Source: Romboutsia lituseburensis DSM 797
GTDB lineage: Bacteria > Bacillota > Clostridia > Peptostreptococcales > Peptostreptococcaceae
Direction of reading: 5' to 3'
DNA length: 64,000 bases
Assembly: GCF_900103615.1 (NCBI RefSeq)
Contig: NZ_FNGW01000003.1
Location: 434,001-498,000, forward strand
Shown here: positions 8,105 to 15,845 of the stretch, in pieces
How the letters are laid out: each line of letters begins with the position of its first letter
Numbering within the stretch: position 1 is the first letter of the stretch
The notes under the pieces: generated by a model
Databases searched by the model: none
The model's input: the letters and a program-made list of their open reading frames with translations, nothing else
What the model was told of the DNA's origin: nothing
Translations under genes and position numbers: made by a program

Positions 8105-8584
8105 CTATAGTGCTTTAATTTTAAACATAGGCTGACCATATTCTACTAGTTCTTCATTTTCCACTAATATCTCAATGACTTCACCACTAACAGTACTATT
8201 TATTTCATTCATAAGCTTCATTGCTTCTAAAATACATAGTGTGTCACCTACTTTAATTAAATCTCCTACTTTAACAAAGTTTCCCTCTTCAGGATTTGGA
8301 GATGAGTAAAATGTTCCCATTAATGGTGCTGATACAACATGTGTATTTACATTCTCCTCGATTGTTGTTTCAATAATTTCTTCACATATATCACTAACAA
8401 CTTCTTCGTAATCTGAACTTTCCATTAAATCATGGTGATTATTTTGCGAATCATTATTAGCATTATCAATTTTATTACTAGACTTAGACACTTCTAGTTT
8501 TAAGTCACTGCTCTCTATTTTTACAAATTCTAAATTAGTTTTATCTATAACATTTAATAATTCTTTGATTTCATTAATTTTCAT
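8105..8584 (-). CDS. accB: Acetyl-CoA carboxylase, biotin carboxyl carrier protein
   Basis: Carrier subunit that shuttles carboxybiotin between AccC and the AccA/AccD pair. In its 159 residues, an N-terminal segment (1-35), an Asn/Ser/acidic linker (35-80) and the C-terminal biotinyl domain (82-159) can be seen. The biotin-accepting Lys123 is in [10 protein letters not shown], the standard AMK motif; [17 protein letters not shown] opens the domain. It is first in the accBCDA operon, behind a promoter with a FapR-like operator. Confidence 0.96.
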   Translation of the reverse strand: MKINEIKELLNVIDKTNLEFVKIESSDLKLEVSKSSNKIDNANNDSQNNHHDLMESSDYEEVVSDICEEIIETTIEENVNTHVVSAPLMGTFYSSPNPEEGNFVKVGDLIKVGDTLCILEAMKLMNEINSTVSGEVIEILVENEELVEYGQPMFKIKAL

Positions 8585-8607
8585 ATTTTTTTAATTACCC
8601 CCTCGTA

Positions 8608-8624
8608 TTATTACCTGGTACTAA
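8608..8624 (-). promoter_or_regulatory. FapR-type operator at the acc operon promoter
   Basis: The sequence TTATTACCTGGTACTAA matches the FapR consensus TTAGTACC-T-x-x-TACTAA-like palindrome with few changes. It begins one base downstream of the -10 element, so a bound repressor would cover the transcription start. FapR represses fatty acid synthesis genes and is released by malonyl-CoA, the product of the enzyme encoded here. No fapR gene is in the window. Confidence 0.65.
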
Positions 8625-8625
8625 T

Positions 8626-8653
8626 ATTATATCACAAAAATTACCTTTGTAAA
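8626..8653 (-). promoter_or_regulatory. Promoter of the accBCDA operon
   Basis: Minus-strand TTTACA (8648-8653) and TATAAT (8626-8631) are separated by 16 bases, and the -10 is extended by TGA-. It lies about 45 bases ahead of accB. Confidence 0.75.
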
Positions 8654-8684
8654 TATATTTTGATATTTATTAAATTTTAAGCAT

Positions 8685-8714
8685 AAAAAAGCACTGATAA
8701 TCAATCAGTGCTTT
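8685..8714 (-). terminator. Terminator upstream of the acc promoter
   Basis: An 11-bp stem AAAGCACTGAT / ATCAGTGCTTT with a 5-base loop, followed on the minus strand by a T-run. It ends the transcript of the 230-residue membrane protein gene. Confidence 0.85.
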
Positions 8715-8726
8715 ACTTAAGTTAAA

Positions 8727-9419
8727 TTAACTCTTTTTTAATTCGTCTTCTACATTATATAGTTCTTCAGATGTTAAACCTGTAAGTTCCATTATAAACT
8801 GTTTTTGTGCATTTTTTTCTAAAAGCTCCTTAGCCATTTCTATTTTAATTTTTAATGGATCAGAATCATTTTGCTTGTTAGAAACTATTTTTTCATCAAT
8901 TAGTGTGTCTTTATCTAATTGAACTTCATCAAATATTATAGTATTTTGTTTTTTTATTATTAATTTATTAGTTTTATATTTTTTTGAGTCATAATTGAAA
9001 GTTTTAATTTCCTTTTCTTTTATATTGCCATCTTCTTTATTGCAAAGTTTATTCATTTTATAATATGTTAATAAATTAAATAAAATAAAAATAGCAGGAA
9101 TACAAAAATATATTTTAGCACCCATAAAACCAATTATAACTGTAGAAATTATAATTACTATATTGATATTTTCTAATGGAACATTAAAAACTTCTTTATT
9201 TGATGCATAAGATCTAATCACTGCTAGTAATAATGTAATTATACAAAGTGGAAGTAGTAAATAACTAGAAAGTAATGATCCAAATCCTAATGTATCAAAG
9301 TATGTATTTATATTGCTATATATAATCATGTCTCCATTTAAATATGAATATAAACAAGCAGCAATACCTAATGTACCTCCCAAAGCTTGTGTATACCAAT
9401 TTGTAAACCGTAAGTTCAT
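8727..9419 (-). CDS. Membrane protein of unknown function
   Basis: The 230-residue protein has about four hydrophobic helices in its first 130 residues (around 8-30, 42-68, 84-103 and 105-122) and then a charged cytoplasmic tail rich in Lys, Asn and Asp. The tail ends with a segment like the small helical motif F-I-M-E-L-T-G-L-T-S-E-E-L, also seen in many Firmicute proteins with bacterial helix-turn-helix-like ends. GGGAGTG ahead of the ATG at 9419 sets the start; an ORF extension of seven codons has no site. The family is not recognised. It precedes the acc operon but is insulated from it by a terminator. Confidence 0.7.
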   Translation of the reverse strand: MNLRFTNWYTQALGGTLGIAACLYSYLNGDMIIYSNINTYFDTLGFGSLLSSYLLLPLCIITLLLAVIRSYASNKEVFNVPLENINIVIIISTVIIGFMGAKIYFCIPAIFILFNLLTYYKMNKLCNKEDGNIKEKEIKTFNYDSKKYKTNKLIIKKQNTIIFDEVQLDKDTLIDEKIVSNKQNDSDPLKIKIEMAKELLEKNAQKQFIMELTGLTSEELYNVEDELKKS

Positions 9420-9519
9420 ATTATCACTCCCTAAATGCATATATAAAATTAATATGCAAGTCTACTCTCAAATATTTACAAACCTAGAAGAAAATTAAAA
9501 ATACTTTTATACATTAAAT

Positions 9520-9578
9520 AAATAGCCATAAAAAAAGGTTTCATATTTAAAATTGAAACCCTTTTTTATGGCTATTTT
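9520..9578 (-). terminator. Terminator of the 67-residue gene
   Basis: A long stem of about 24 bp with few mismatches (AAATAGCCATAAAAAAGG... paired with ...CCTTTTTTATGGCTATTT) overlaps the stop codon of the gene it ends. The opposing A- and T-runs make it nearly symmetric. Confidence 0.8.
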
Positions 9579-9775
9579 AATGAATTCATTGCATCTTGAA
9601 GTGTTTCTATATTTTCTTTAGATGTTTGAATTGATATTAGCTGTTGTGTTAATTTTTGAGCATTTTCATTGTCATTTTCTTCTATACATTTATATATTTT
9701 GCTAAGTAATTCATATTCCTCATCGTTTAAAATAGTATTTGTTTGAAACTTATTATTATAACTATATAAGCACAT
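9572..9775 (-). CDS. Small soluble helical protein, function unknown
   Basis: Reading from ATG at 9775, where AAAGGAG lies 11 bases upstream, gives 67 residues: MCLYSYNNKFQTNTILNDEE followed by two amphipathic helices (about 20-50) with an alternating charged pattern and a Gln/Ser-rich end. It is predicted cytosolic, with no signal peptide and no metal site. The first codons available in the frame (TTG at 9796) overlap the ribosome binding site and are unlikely. It is a single gene with its own terminator. No family recognised. Confidence 0.6.
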   Translation of the reverse strand: MCLYSYNNKFQTNTILNDEEYELLSKIYKCIEENDNENAQKLTQQLISIQTSKENIETLQDAMNSLK

Positions 9776-10022
9776 TCTTAATTTTTCTCCTTTCAAATAT
9801 TCTATTTTATATTTTAATCATTAATAATTCTTAATATACATTTAACTAGATTATTATCACTTTTATATTTATTTTTATATAAAAAAGTATTATAATCTAT
9901 TTTATGTATGTTTTTAGTAGAAATATACATAAAATATAAAGGCATGATTTGTATTAATTGATTAAACATACTTATTATGGAAATACTACTAATAAATCCA
10001 CTGAGTTAAGGGGAGTTTGACT

Positions 10023-10298
10023 ATGTTAGAAAATATAGAATTTATTGTAAAGATATTATTTTTAATACTTTCTGTTATATGGATTGGTAAGATTATGGTA
10101 TTAAGAACTGATAAGCAAATAGTTATAAATCCTTTGCTTATAGGAATAGCTGCTGTATTAGCTGTTCTTCCTGATAGTACTAATTTAGAATTCTTCGGAA
10201 TTACACTGGAAACTATTAAAATTGCTTTATACGGTATATATTCATTAATAGTTATATTTGGATTATATGCGATAAGTCAAAAAAATGGTATATTTTAA
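10023..10298 (+). CDS. Small membrane protein with three hydrophobic helices
   Basis: A 91-residue protein with hydrophobic helices at about residues 5-24, 38-52 and 63-83, with short loops. GGGGAG seven bases ahead of the ATG at 10023 sets the start; an upstream TTG in frame overlaps that site. Polar residues are few, so a transport function is doubtful. It is a single gene ending in a terminator shared with the opposing trmB. No family recognised. Confidence 0.65.
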   Translation: MLENIEFIVKILFLILSVIWIGKIMVLRTDKQIVINPLLIGIAAVLAVLPDSTNLEFFGITLETIKIALYGIYSLIVIFGLYAISQKNGIF

Positions 10299-10305
10299 AT
10301 ACATA

Positions 10306-10340
10306 AAAAAAGAAAGATTAATTATTTAATCTTTCTTTTT
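10306..10340. terminator. Bidirectional terminator
   Basis: Stem AAAAAGAAAGATTA / TAATCTTTCTTTTT around a 6-base loop, between the 91-residue membrane protein gene (+) and trmB (-). The A/T arms act as T-run for either direction. Confidence 0.85.
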
Positions 10341-10352
10341 GTTTATGCCTGT

Positions 10353-10991
10353 TTATCTTTTTTTAGCTTCACATCTAAAAATTTTCATACCATATGACAT
10401 GAATTTATCTTCGTATTCTGTTGTAACATTTTCAAAATCACTTTCAGCTAAGTTTAAAGATATGTTTTTAAGAACCCAATCATTACTAGATATTTCATTT
10501 AAACTAAACTCAAACAGTTTTTCATTATCCGTTTTAAAGTGAACTTCACCATCTTTATTTAATAATAACTTGTATTTATTTAAGAAGTTAGAATGAGTTA
10601 ATCTTCTTTTAGCCCACCTTTTCTTAGGCCAAGGATCACAGAAATTAACATAAATTCTTGATAATTCTCCTTCTTCAAAATAATCAAGTACATTGTTAAC
10701 ATCTGCCCAAGCAAATAATATATTATTTAACTTTGATTCATCTGCTTTTTCAACGCCCTTTATTAATACTTCTTCCTTTATTTCAAAAGCGATAAAATTT
10801 ACATCTGGGTTTTGTTTAGCTAAAGTTGTTATAAATTTTCCACGACCTGTTCCAAATTCTACATATATAGGATTGTTATTTTTAAACTTTTCATTCCATT
10901 TACCTTTTAACTCATTTATGTCATCTCTAAGTACATAATCTGTATAACTTAAAAGCTTTTGATCTGCACCTTTTACTTTTCTTCTTCTCAT
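10353..10991 (-). CDS. trmB: tRNA (guanine-N7)-methyltransferase
   Basis: Methylates N7 of guanine 46 in the tRNA variable loop with S-adenosylmethionine. The 212 residues show MRRRKVKGAD at the start, the SAM-binding VEFGTGRGKFI (about 45-55), the FIAFEIKEE acidic strand, and the family signature NFCDPWPKKRWAKRRLTH (about 116-133). AAGGAG lies seven bases ahead of the ATG. It is a single gene, ending in a terminator shared with the opposing gene. Confidence 0.95.
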   Translation of the reverse strand: MRRRKVKGADQKLLSYTDYVLRDDINELKGKWNEKFKNNNPIYVEFGTGRGKFITTLAKQNPDVNFIAFEIKEEVLIKGVEKADESKLNNILFAWADVNNVLDYFEEGELSRIYVNFCDPWPKKRWAKRRLTHSNFLNKYKLLLNKDGEVHFKTDNEKLFEFSLNEISSNDWVLKNISLNLAESDFENVTTEYEDKFMSYGMKIFRCEAKKR

Positions 10992-11084
10992 GTCTAACTC
11001 CTTATTAATTATATTCTATATTAATGCTTTATTTGTTCTACAATAATGCACTATCTTCTTATAATACATTAATACTAAAAAAAA

Positions 11085-11121
11085 ATAAAGAGTATTAGCT
11101 TATAAGCTAATACTCTTTTAT
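11085..11121 (-). terminator. Terminator of the HesB-like selenoprotein gene
   Basis: A perfect 32-base palindrome (11087-11118, arms AAAGAGTATTAGCTT) directly after the stop codon, with A and T runs on both sides. It lies between the selenoprotein gene and trmB. Confidence 0.88.
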
Positions 11122-11124
11122 TTT

Positions 11125-11445
11125 TTAGTGACCACAGCCAGAGCATCCTCCGCCACATCCACCTTCATCTTGCATATCCTCAGGAGCTACTCTAAATCCG
11201 TAGCCAGTATCTTCTATAACTATGTTTCCATATTTATTAAAATCATCACTACTCATTATAAAGTGTAATCCTTCTACATCATATTCTAAATCGTCAGCCT
11301 TTTGCTCATCCAGAGCAATTCCAAATGATGGACCGCCTCAGCCAACACCTGCAAAATAAACTCTTATATTATTAGGTCTATCTTGGTTATCTTTTAAGAT
11401 GTCTGTTAACGTTTTAACCGCTGTTTCTGGTAAAGTAACCTTCAT
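11125..11445 (-). CDS. HesB/IscA-like selenoprotein (in-frame TGA read as selenocysteine)
   Basis: The frame from ATG 11445 to TAA 11125 encodes 106 residues if the TGA at 11338-11340 is read through as selenocysteine at position 36. The protein starts MKVTLPETAVKTLTDILKD, reaches VYFAGVG-U-GGPSFGIALDE, and ends in the cysteine cluster CGGGCSGCGH. The Sec replaces the conserved Cys of the HesB/IscA fold, exactly as in the known HesB-like selenoprotein family. A hairpin 19 bases after TGA fits a bacterial SECIS. GGA lies nine bases ahead of the ATG. Proteins of this fold bind iron or Fe-S clusters; the precise role is unproven. A standard caller would miss it or call a truncated or broken gene. 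Confidence 0.88.
11302..11340 (-). promoter_or_regulatory. Selenocysteine codon and bacterial SECIS hairpin
   Basis: The minus-strand TGA at 11340-11338 is followed after 19 bases by TTGCTC-TGGAT-GAGCAA (11318-11302), a 6-bp stem with a 5-base loop containing guanines. Bacterial SECIS elements lie inside the coding region at about this distance and have a loop guanine recognised by SelB. No selA, selB, selC or selD is in the window. Confidence 0.7.
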
Positions 11446-11483
11446 ATCATCATTTCCTTTCAAATTTTCTTAAATTCATATAT

Positions 11484-11513
11484 ATTATATACTTTAATTA
11501 GGTATATAATCAA
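11484..11513 (-). promoter_or_regulatory. Candidate promoter of the selenoprotein gene
   Basis: Minus-strand TTGATT (11508-11513) and TATAAT (11484-11489) lie 18 bases apart, about 40 bases ahead of the ATG. Confidence 0.5.
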
Positions 11514-11693
11514 TTGATTTTTACTATTTATATAAAATTTTTCCAAAAACTAAATTTTTTTAACATAAAACGATCTTTTTGACGACAATTTTATTAATAA
11601 TATGATAAAAATTAGTTTTTGATATTATTAATATACCCAAAATATATATTAATAAACAATATGTTTATTTAAGTGAAATTTAGCTAATAATGT
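11514..11693. other. Intergenic DNA between divergent promoters
   Basis: The full gap 11446-11763 separates the selenoprotein gene from the YitT-family gene and holds one promoter for each. Between them lies an 11-bp dyad ATTAATAATAT / ATATTATTAAT (11593-11603 and 11622-11632) in DNA so AT-rich that it may be chance. No open reading frame is seen. Confidence 0.4.
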
Positions 11694-11722
11694 TTGATTG
11701 TGCAATATCTTGTTGTTATAAT
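11694..11722 (+). promoter_or_regulatory. Promoter of the YitT-family gene
   Basis: TTGATT (11694-11699) and TATAAT (11717-11722) are separated by 17 bases and lie about 40 bases ahead of the AGGAGG and ATG. Confidence 0.6.
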
Positions 11723-11763
11723 ATATTAATATAAATAATTTAGGCATCTTAGGAGGAATTTTA

Positions 11764-12624
11764 ATGAAAAAAGAAAGGGTTACGGGTATAATTGAATTTT
11801 TAGGGTTAGTTGTAGGTTGCATATCAATGGCAGTTGGTATAAACACATTTTTAAAACCTCATACTATAGCGCCAGGAGGACTTAGTGGTTTATCGGTTGT
11901 TTTAAACAAAGTCACTGGGATATCGATTTCAACTATGATGTTATTAATAGGAGTTCCATTAGTAATATTCGCATTTAAAATATTAGGTGCAAAGAATTCA
12001 GTAAAGACATTAATTGGAACAATACTATTTTCACTAATAGTAAACATCACTTCTCCACTGGCTAATTTAGGGGCTACTAACGATTTATTGTTATCATCTA
12101 TATCTGGAGCAATATTATTAGGTATCGGTATTGGTATTATGTTTAGAGTCGATGCATCTACTGGGGGAACAGATTTAATAGCTCTAATATTAAGTAAAAA
12201 ATTCCCAGGTATAAAACCTACAAAGTTTATGATTTGTTTAGATGCATTTGTAGTTATATCTTCTGGAATAGCTAGTCAAAATATTGAAATAGCACTTTAC
12301 TCGGCTATAGCGTTATATGTAGTTGTAAAAGTAGCAGATGCTATAATGGAAGGATTTGATTATTCAAAAGCATTCTTTATAATATCAAATCATGCTGATG
12401 ATATAAAAAGTGTTATAACTAGAGAGCTAGATAGAGGACTTACTATACTAGATGGTAGAGGTGGTTACACAAATGAAGAAAAACAAGTTCTTTTAGTTGT
12501 AGTATCCAAGAATCAGGAAGTTTACTTGAAAAAGCTGGTTAAAACAGCAGACCCATCTGCATTTATAATTGTAAGCAATGTTCATGAAGTTTTGGGAGAA
12601 GGTTTTAAAAAACTTGAAAATTAA
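11764..12624 (+). CDS. YitT family membrane protein (DUF161 and DUF2179)
   Basis: Integral membrane protein of 286 residues with about five or six helices in residues 8-205 (first at about 8-27, with GLSGLSVVLN and GIGIGIMFRVDASTGGTDLIALIL typical of the family), followed by a cytosolic DUF2179 domain (about 205-283, with TRELDRGLTILDGRGGY). AGGAGG lies seven bases ahead of the ATG. The family is widespread in Firmicutes and its transport substrate or role is not established. It is a single gene with its own promoter and terminator. Confidence 0.88.
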   Translation: MKKERVTGIIEFLGLVVGCISMAVGINTFLKPHTIAPGGLSGLSVVLNKVTGISISTMMLLIGVPLVIFAFKILGAKNSVKTLIGTILFSLIVNITSPLANLGATNDLLLSSISGAILLGIGIGIMFRVDASTGGTDLIALILSKKFPGIKPTKFMICLDAFVVISSGIASQNIEIALYSAIALYVVVKVADAIMEGFDYSKAFFIISNHADDIKSVITRELDRGLTILDGRGGYTNEEKQVLLVVVSKNQEVYLKKLVKTADPSAFIIVSNVHEVLGEGFKKLEN

Positions 12625-12655
12625 AAAAGCGGCTTTTGGGCCGCTTTTATTTTTT
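12624..12655. terminator. Terminator, YitT-family gene
   Basis: GC-rich stem AAAAGCGGC / GCCGCTTTT (loop TTTTGG-like) followed by TATTTTTT on the plus strand. It overlaps the stop codon of the opposing LRR gene, which probably uses it as well. Confidence 0.92.
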
Positions 12656-13729
12656 CTCAGTCACTGCATTTACTTCTAAAATTTCTCCTTCCTTTAAATT
12701 GCATACATATAAAGAAGGTGTTATATATTTATGAGTGTTTAAAAAGGGAAATAGTATTGTGTATCTTCCATTTTTTAGATTATTAAATTTATATGATCCA
12801 TTTAAATCAGTTAAACAAGATATTTTATCCCCATCGCTATTTATAAGTGTAATTAATTTATTTTTAAACTTATACTTTTCCTCTTGATTTAAGCTTCTTA
12901 TCTGTAGTTTACCATAAATAACACCTTCATTATTTTGACAAATCCCTAAATTTTGATTAGGTAATTTTACTTTTATAGGCTGTAATAAAATACCGCTTAA
13001 AATTCCAGACTTTAAAAAAGGTACTTCATGATAAAAATCTGCTTTTAATATGCAATCTGAGCAGATGTTTTCAACTAGTATCTTAGATATTGAATATAAT
13101 AAAGAGGGCCTTTTATTCGTCTTCAAAGAAGTATATTTTCCATCTAATTGAACATTGTCTAATAGTACTATAGTTTCTTTATTCCAATAAATAGGACTTT
13201 TAAATATAAAACTTTCTCCATACTTAATATGAATAGGTTGTAAAACAACACACTGTTCTGTAGCTATAACTTTTACATTTTTAGAGTGGATTGTTTCAAT
13301 AAAAGAAAGATCTTTTATTTTGTTATTTGAAATATTTATTAAGGATAAGTTTTTTAGACTTTTTAAATTATCAATATTAGCTATATTGTTTCCATCTAGC
13401 CCAATACTTTTTAATTTTTTTAAATTAGTTAAAAAAGATACATCTTCTATTCTATTTTCTGAAAGCTCTAAGTTTGTAAGTCTAGATAACTTAGAAAGAG
13501 GTGTAGCATCTACTATTTCATTCTTGCTTAAATTTAGACTATTTAAATTTGTAGCGTATTGAATACCATCTAATTTTTCTATTGCACAATCGGATAAATC
13601 TAATTCTCTAAGTGTAAGCAAATAATCCTTTGTTATTTCTTCAATATCTTTATTTTGTGAATTTGATAGGACAAATCTTAAATGGTTATCTATCCAATTA
13701 TTATTTATATCTATTTCCAAGATGATCAT
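12647..13729 (-). CDS. Leucine-rich repeat protein with a carboxypeptidase-regulatory-like end
   Basis: A 360-residue protein with no signal peptide. Residues about 36-150 form five internalin-like 22-residue leucine-rich repeats (LRELDLSDCAIEKLDGI, LNSLNLSKNEIVDATPL, LTNLELSENRIEDVSFL and so on). The middle (150-270) is unassigned, and the end (270-355) resembles a carboxypeptidase-regulatory/Cna-B-like beta domain (GSYKFNNLKNGRYTILFP). It overlaps the upstream acetyltransferase by ATGA, implying translational coupling. The AAAGGG site touches the ATG at 13729, so a TTG at 13720 (8-base spacing) may be the true start. Role unknown; protein binding is inferred from the repeats. Confidence 0.75.
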   Translation of the reverse strand: MIILEIDINNNWIDNHLRFVLSNSQNKDIEEITKDYLLTLRELDLSDCAIEKLDGIQYATNLNSLNLSKNEIVDATPLSKLSRLTNLELSENRIEDVSFLTNLKKLKSIGLDGNNIANIDNLKSLKNLSLINISNNKIKDLSFIETIHSKNVKVIATEQCVVLQPIHIKYGESFIFKSPIYWNKETIVLLDNVQLDGKYTSLKTNKRPSLLYSISKILVENICSDCILKADFYHEVPFLKSGILSGILLQPIKVKLPNQNLGICQNNEGVIYGKLQIRSLNQEEKYKFKNKLITLINSDGDKISCLTDLNGSYKFNNLKNGRYTILFPFLNTHKYITPSLYVCNLKEGEILEVNAVTEKK

Positions 13730-14316
13730 CCCTTTTTATTTAATTTAGGTTTATTTTTTATATAACTACTTCTTAACATTTCATACCTATGGCATTTAAC
13801 ATATTGGTTCTTAGAATATAGCTTTTTATTAAATGTCTTTATATAGTTGAAGCCTAAAACTTCTAACGGTTTTTGAGAATACTTATTGTCTTCAAATGTT
13901 ATTGCAAAAATTTTTTGTAACCCTAAATCTTCAAATCCATATCTAATCATTTCCTTAGCTAATTCAGTTGAAAGATTATATCCCCAATAATATGGATTTA
14001 TACAAATACCCATTTCCCCTTCTTTAGATGATGGTGATATATTATTAAATCCTACATTACCCACTACTACATTCTCCTCTTTTAAAACTATTGCATAATG
14101 ACCTATTTTGCCTTCTTTGTAATTTTTCAAGAAGAATAATTTTATAAACTTTTTGGTATCTGATATTGTTTTATGTGGCTTAAATGGCAAGTACTTTACT
14201 ACAATATCTTTTTGATAATAATCAAATAAGTATGGTGCATCTTCTAAAGAAATAGGTCTTAAAATGCACCTTGAAGTCTCTAAAGTTTTCATTTTAAAAT
14301 TGTTAGAGTTGTGCAT
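13726..14316 (-). CDS. GNAT family acetyltransferase, RimJ/RimL-like
   Basis: A 196-residue acetyl-CoA-dependent N-acetyltransferase with the N-terminal T-S-R-C-I-L-R-P-I-S-L-E-D-A strand, a V-V-G-N-V-G-F-N-N-I central strand, and the C-terminal G-Y-N-L-S-T-E-L-A-K-E-M-I-R-Y-G acetyl-CoA helix, ending LEVLGFNYIKTF. This subclass acetylates ribosomal proteins, antibiotics or small amines, and the substrate is not evident here. AAAGGG lies ahead of the ATG. It is translationally coupled to the LRR gene through ATGA, which suggests a shared function or a stoichiometric pair. Confidence 0.82.
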   Translation of the reverse strand: MHNSNNFKMKTLETSRCILRPISLEDAPYLFDYYQKDIVVKYLPFKPHKTISDTKKFIKLFFLKNYKEGKIGHYAIVLKEENVVVGNVGFNNISPSSKEGEMGICINPYYWGYNLSTELAKEMIRYGFEDLGLQKIFAITFEDNKYSQKPLEVLGFNYIKTFNKKLYSKNQYVKCHRYEMLRSSYIKNKPKLNKKG

Positions 14317-14559
14317 ATTTTATATCCCTTTCAAAAAATTATATAAGTATCTTTAATACAATTTATGAAACTAATATAATAACTGTTCTTATTAAACATA
14401 AAATATATACTTTTATGCCATTTTACATAAAATAAGTAATTTCAACAGCTTTATGCTATTTTTTATATATTATGTCAGTGATATGTCAGAATTTAAAATG
14501 TTTTTTATTTTGTTTTTATGTTATAATTACTTAATAATTGTTATTTCAAGGAGGGGAAA

Positions 14560-15675
14560 ATGAGTTTTGCATTTATAAGAAAAAGAAGTAAAAATTACAT
14601 AGTTTATTTAGAATATAAGGATAGTATTACCGGTAAAAATAAACAAAAAAATATGGGGTCATTCGAGAAAAAAAGAGATGCTTCTAAGAAGCTAAGTGAA
14701 CTTCGAGATAGTATTTATAACGATCAATTAGCTTCACCAGATTCTATGAATTTAGAATGTTTTTTAATCGATTTTTTAGAAAAACATAAAGTCAATTTAT
14801 CTATAACTACTTATAATTGTTACTTACGAATTTGTAAAAAGTATTTAATTCCTATGCTAGGTCATTACAGATTAAATGAGTTAAGGCCGGTTCATGTTCA
14901 AAATTATGTAGATGATTTAGTCGGAATACTCACTCCTCAAACCATAAAAGTACATATAAATATATTAAATTTAGCACTAAAAAAAGCTTATAGATTAAGA
15001 ATAATAAGAGAAAATGTAGTTGATTGTATAGATGTACCTAGGATAAAAAAGTTTAAAAATAATATATATAATAGAGACGATTTAATTAAGTTATTGGAGA
15101 TTTCAAAAGGAACACCCCTAGAATTATATATTCATTTAGCCAGCGGACTAGGACTAAGAATTTCTGAAATATTAGGTTTAACATGGGATAATATAAACTT
15201 TAGCGAAAACACTATAACAATAGATAAAATTACAGTTAGAGATAACGGACAAGTTATTTTAAAAAATCCCAAAACTGAAACATCTGAAAGAACTATTTCT
15301 GCACCTAGTGAAATTATGCTTATGTTAAAAAATCATAAAAAATCACAACTTGAATTAAAATTAAAAAGAGAAGCTATGAATAAATTAAACTTACTCTTTT
15401 TTGACAAGAATGAACGCCCTATAGCTCAAGATGTAATTAGTAAAAAATTCAGTAGATTTTTATTAGAACATAATTTAGAACATATAAGATTTCATGACCT
15501 TAGACATTCTCATGTTACTTTACTTATAAATTCAAAAGTTCCAATAAAAGTTATATCAGAAAGAGTTGGTCACTCAAATATTAATACAACTCTTAATATA
15601 TATGCTCATGCACTTAAAGAAATGGATTCAGAAGCAAGCGATAAAATTTCCGAATCATTATTTAGATTAGGTTGA
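14560..15675 (+). CDS. Phage/ICE-type tyrosine integrase, orphan
   Basis: A 371-residue site-specific recombinase with an N-terminal arm-binding AP2-like domain (about 1-55, YIVYLEYKDSITGKNKQK), a SAM-like core-binding domain (62-165) and the catalytic domain (170-365). Arg200, Lys238, His312-x-x-Arg315, His338 and Tyr348 are all present, so it appears intact and active. AAGGAGGGG precedes the ATG. Domain order is that of conjugative transposon and prophage integrases (Tn916 Int type). No excisionase, relaxase or phage gene is near and no tRNA flanks it, so it is either a remnant or a stand-alone mobile unit. TATGTCAG is repeated twice just upstream (about 14471-14489). Confidence 0.9.
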   Translation: MSFAFIRKRSKNYIVYLEYKDSITGKNKQKNMGSFEKKRDASKKLSELRDSIYNDQLASPDSMNLECFLIDFLEKHKVNLSITTYNCYLRICKKYLIPMLGHYRLNELRPVHVQNYVDDLVGILTPQTIKVHINILNLALKKAYRLRIIRENVVDCIDVPRIKKFKNNIYNRDDLIKLLEISKGTPLELYIHLASGLGLRISEILGLTWDNINFSENTITIDKITVRDNGQVILKNPKTETSERTISAPSEIMLMLKNHKKSQLELKLKREAMNKLNLLFFDKNERPIAQDVISKKFSRFLLEHNLEHIRFHDLRHSHVTLLINSKVPIKVISERVGHSNINTTLNIYAHALKEMDSEASDKISESLFRLG

Positions 15676-15685
15676 TTATTGGTAA

Positions 15686-15730
15686 GAAAACAAACCTTTT
15701 ATATCCTATTGTAAAAGGTTTGTTTTTTGT
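15686..15730 (+). terminator. Terminator of the integrase gene
   Basis: Stem AAAACAAACCTTTTA / TAAAAGGTTTGTTTT with an 8- to 10-base loop, followed by TTGTTTT. It lies 10 bases after the integrase stop. Confidence 0.9.
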
Positions 15731-15845
15731 TTTAATATAATTAATCGTAATAACTTGAATTTAGCTTAAAATCGATTTTAACAATTATAAATGTTATTTA
15801 ACGTAAAAATGAGTTTTTTCGTTTCCTTTAACATTATTATGTAAA

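Noticed and set aside
11125-11445. Reading the HesB-like gene as a pseudogene or frameshift
   Set aside because: The frame is intact on both sides of a single TGA, the TGA falls on the family's Cys position and a SECIS-like hairpin follows, so recoding explains it better.
11593-11632. Dyad upstream of the YitT-family gene
   Set aside because: Only A and T in the arms, so it may be chance in this DNA.
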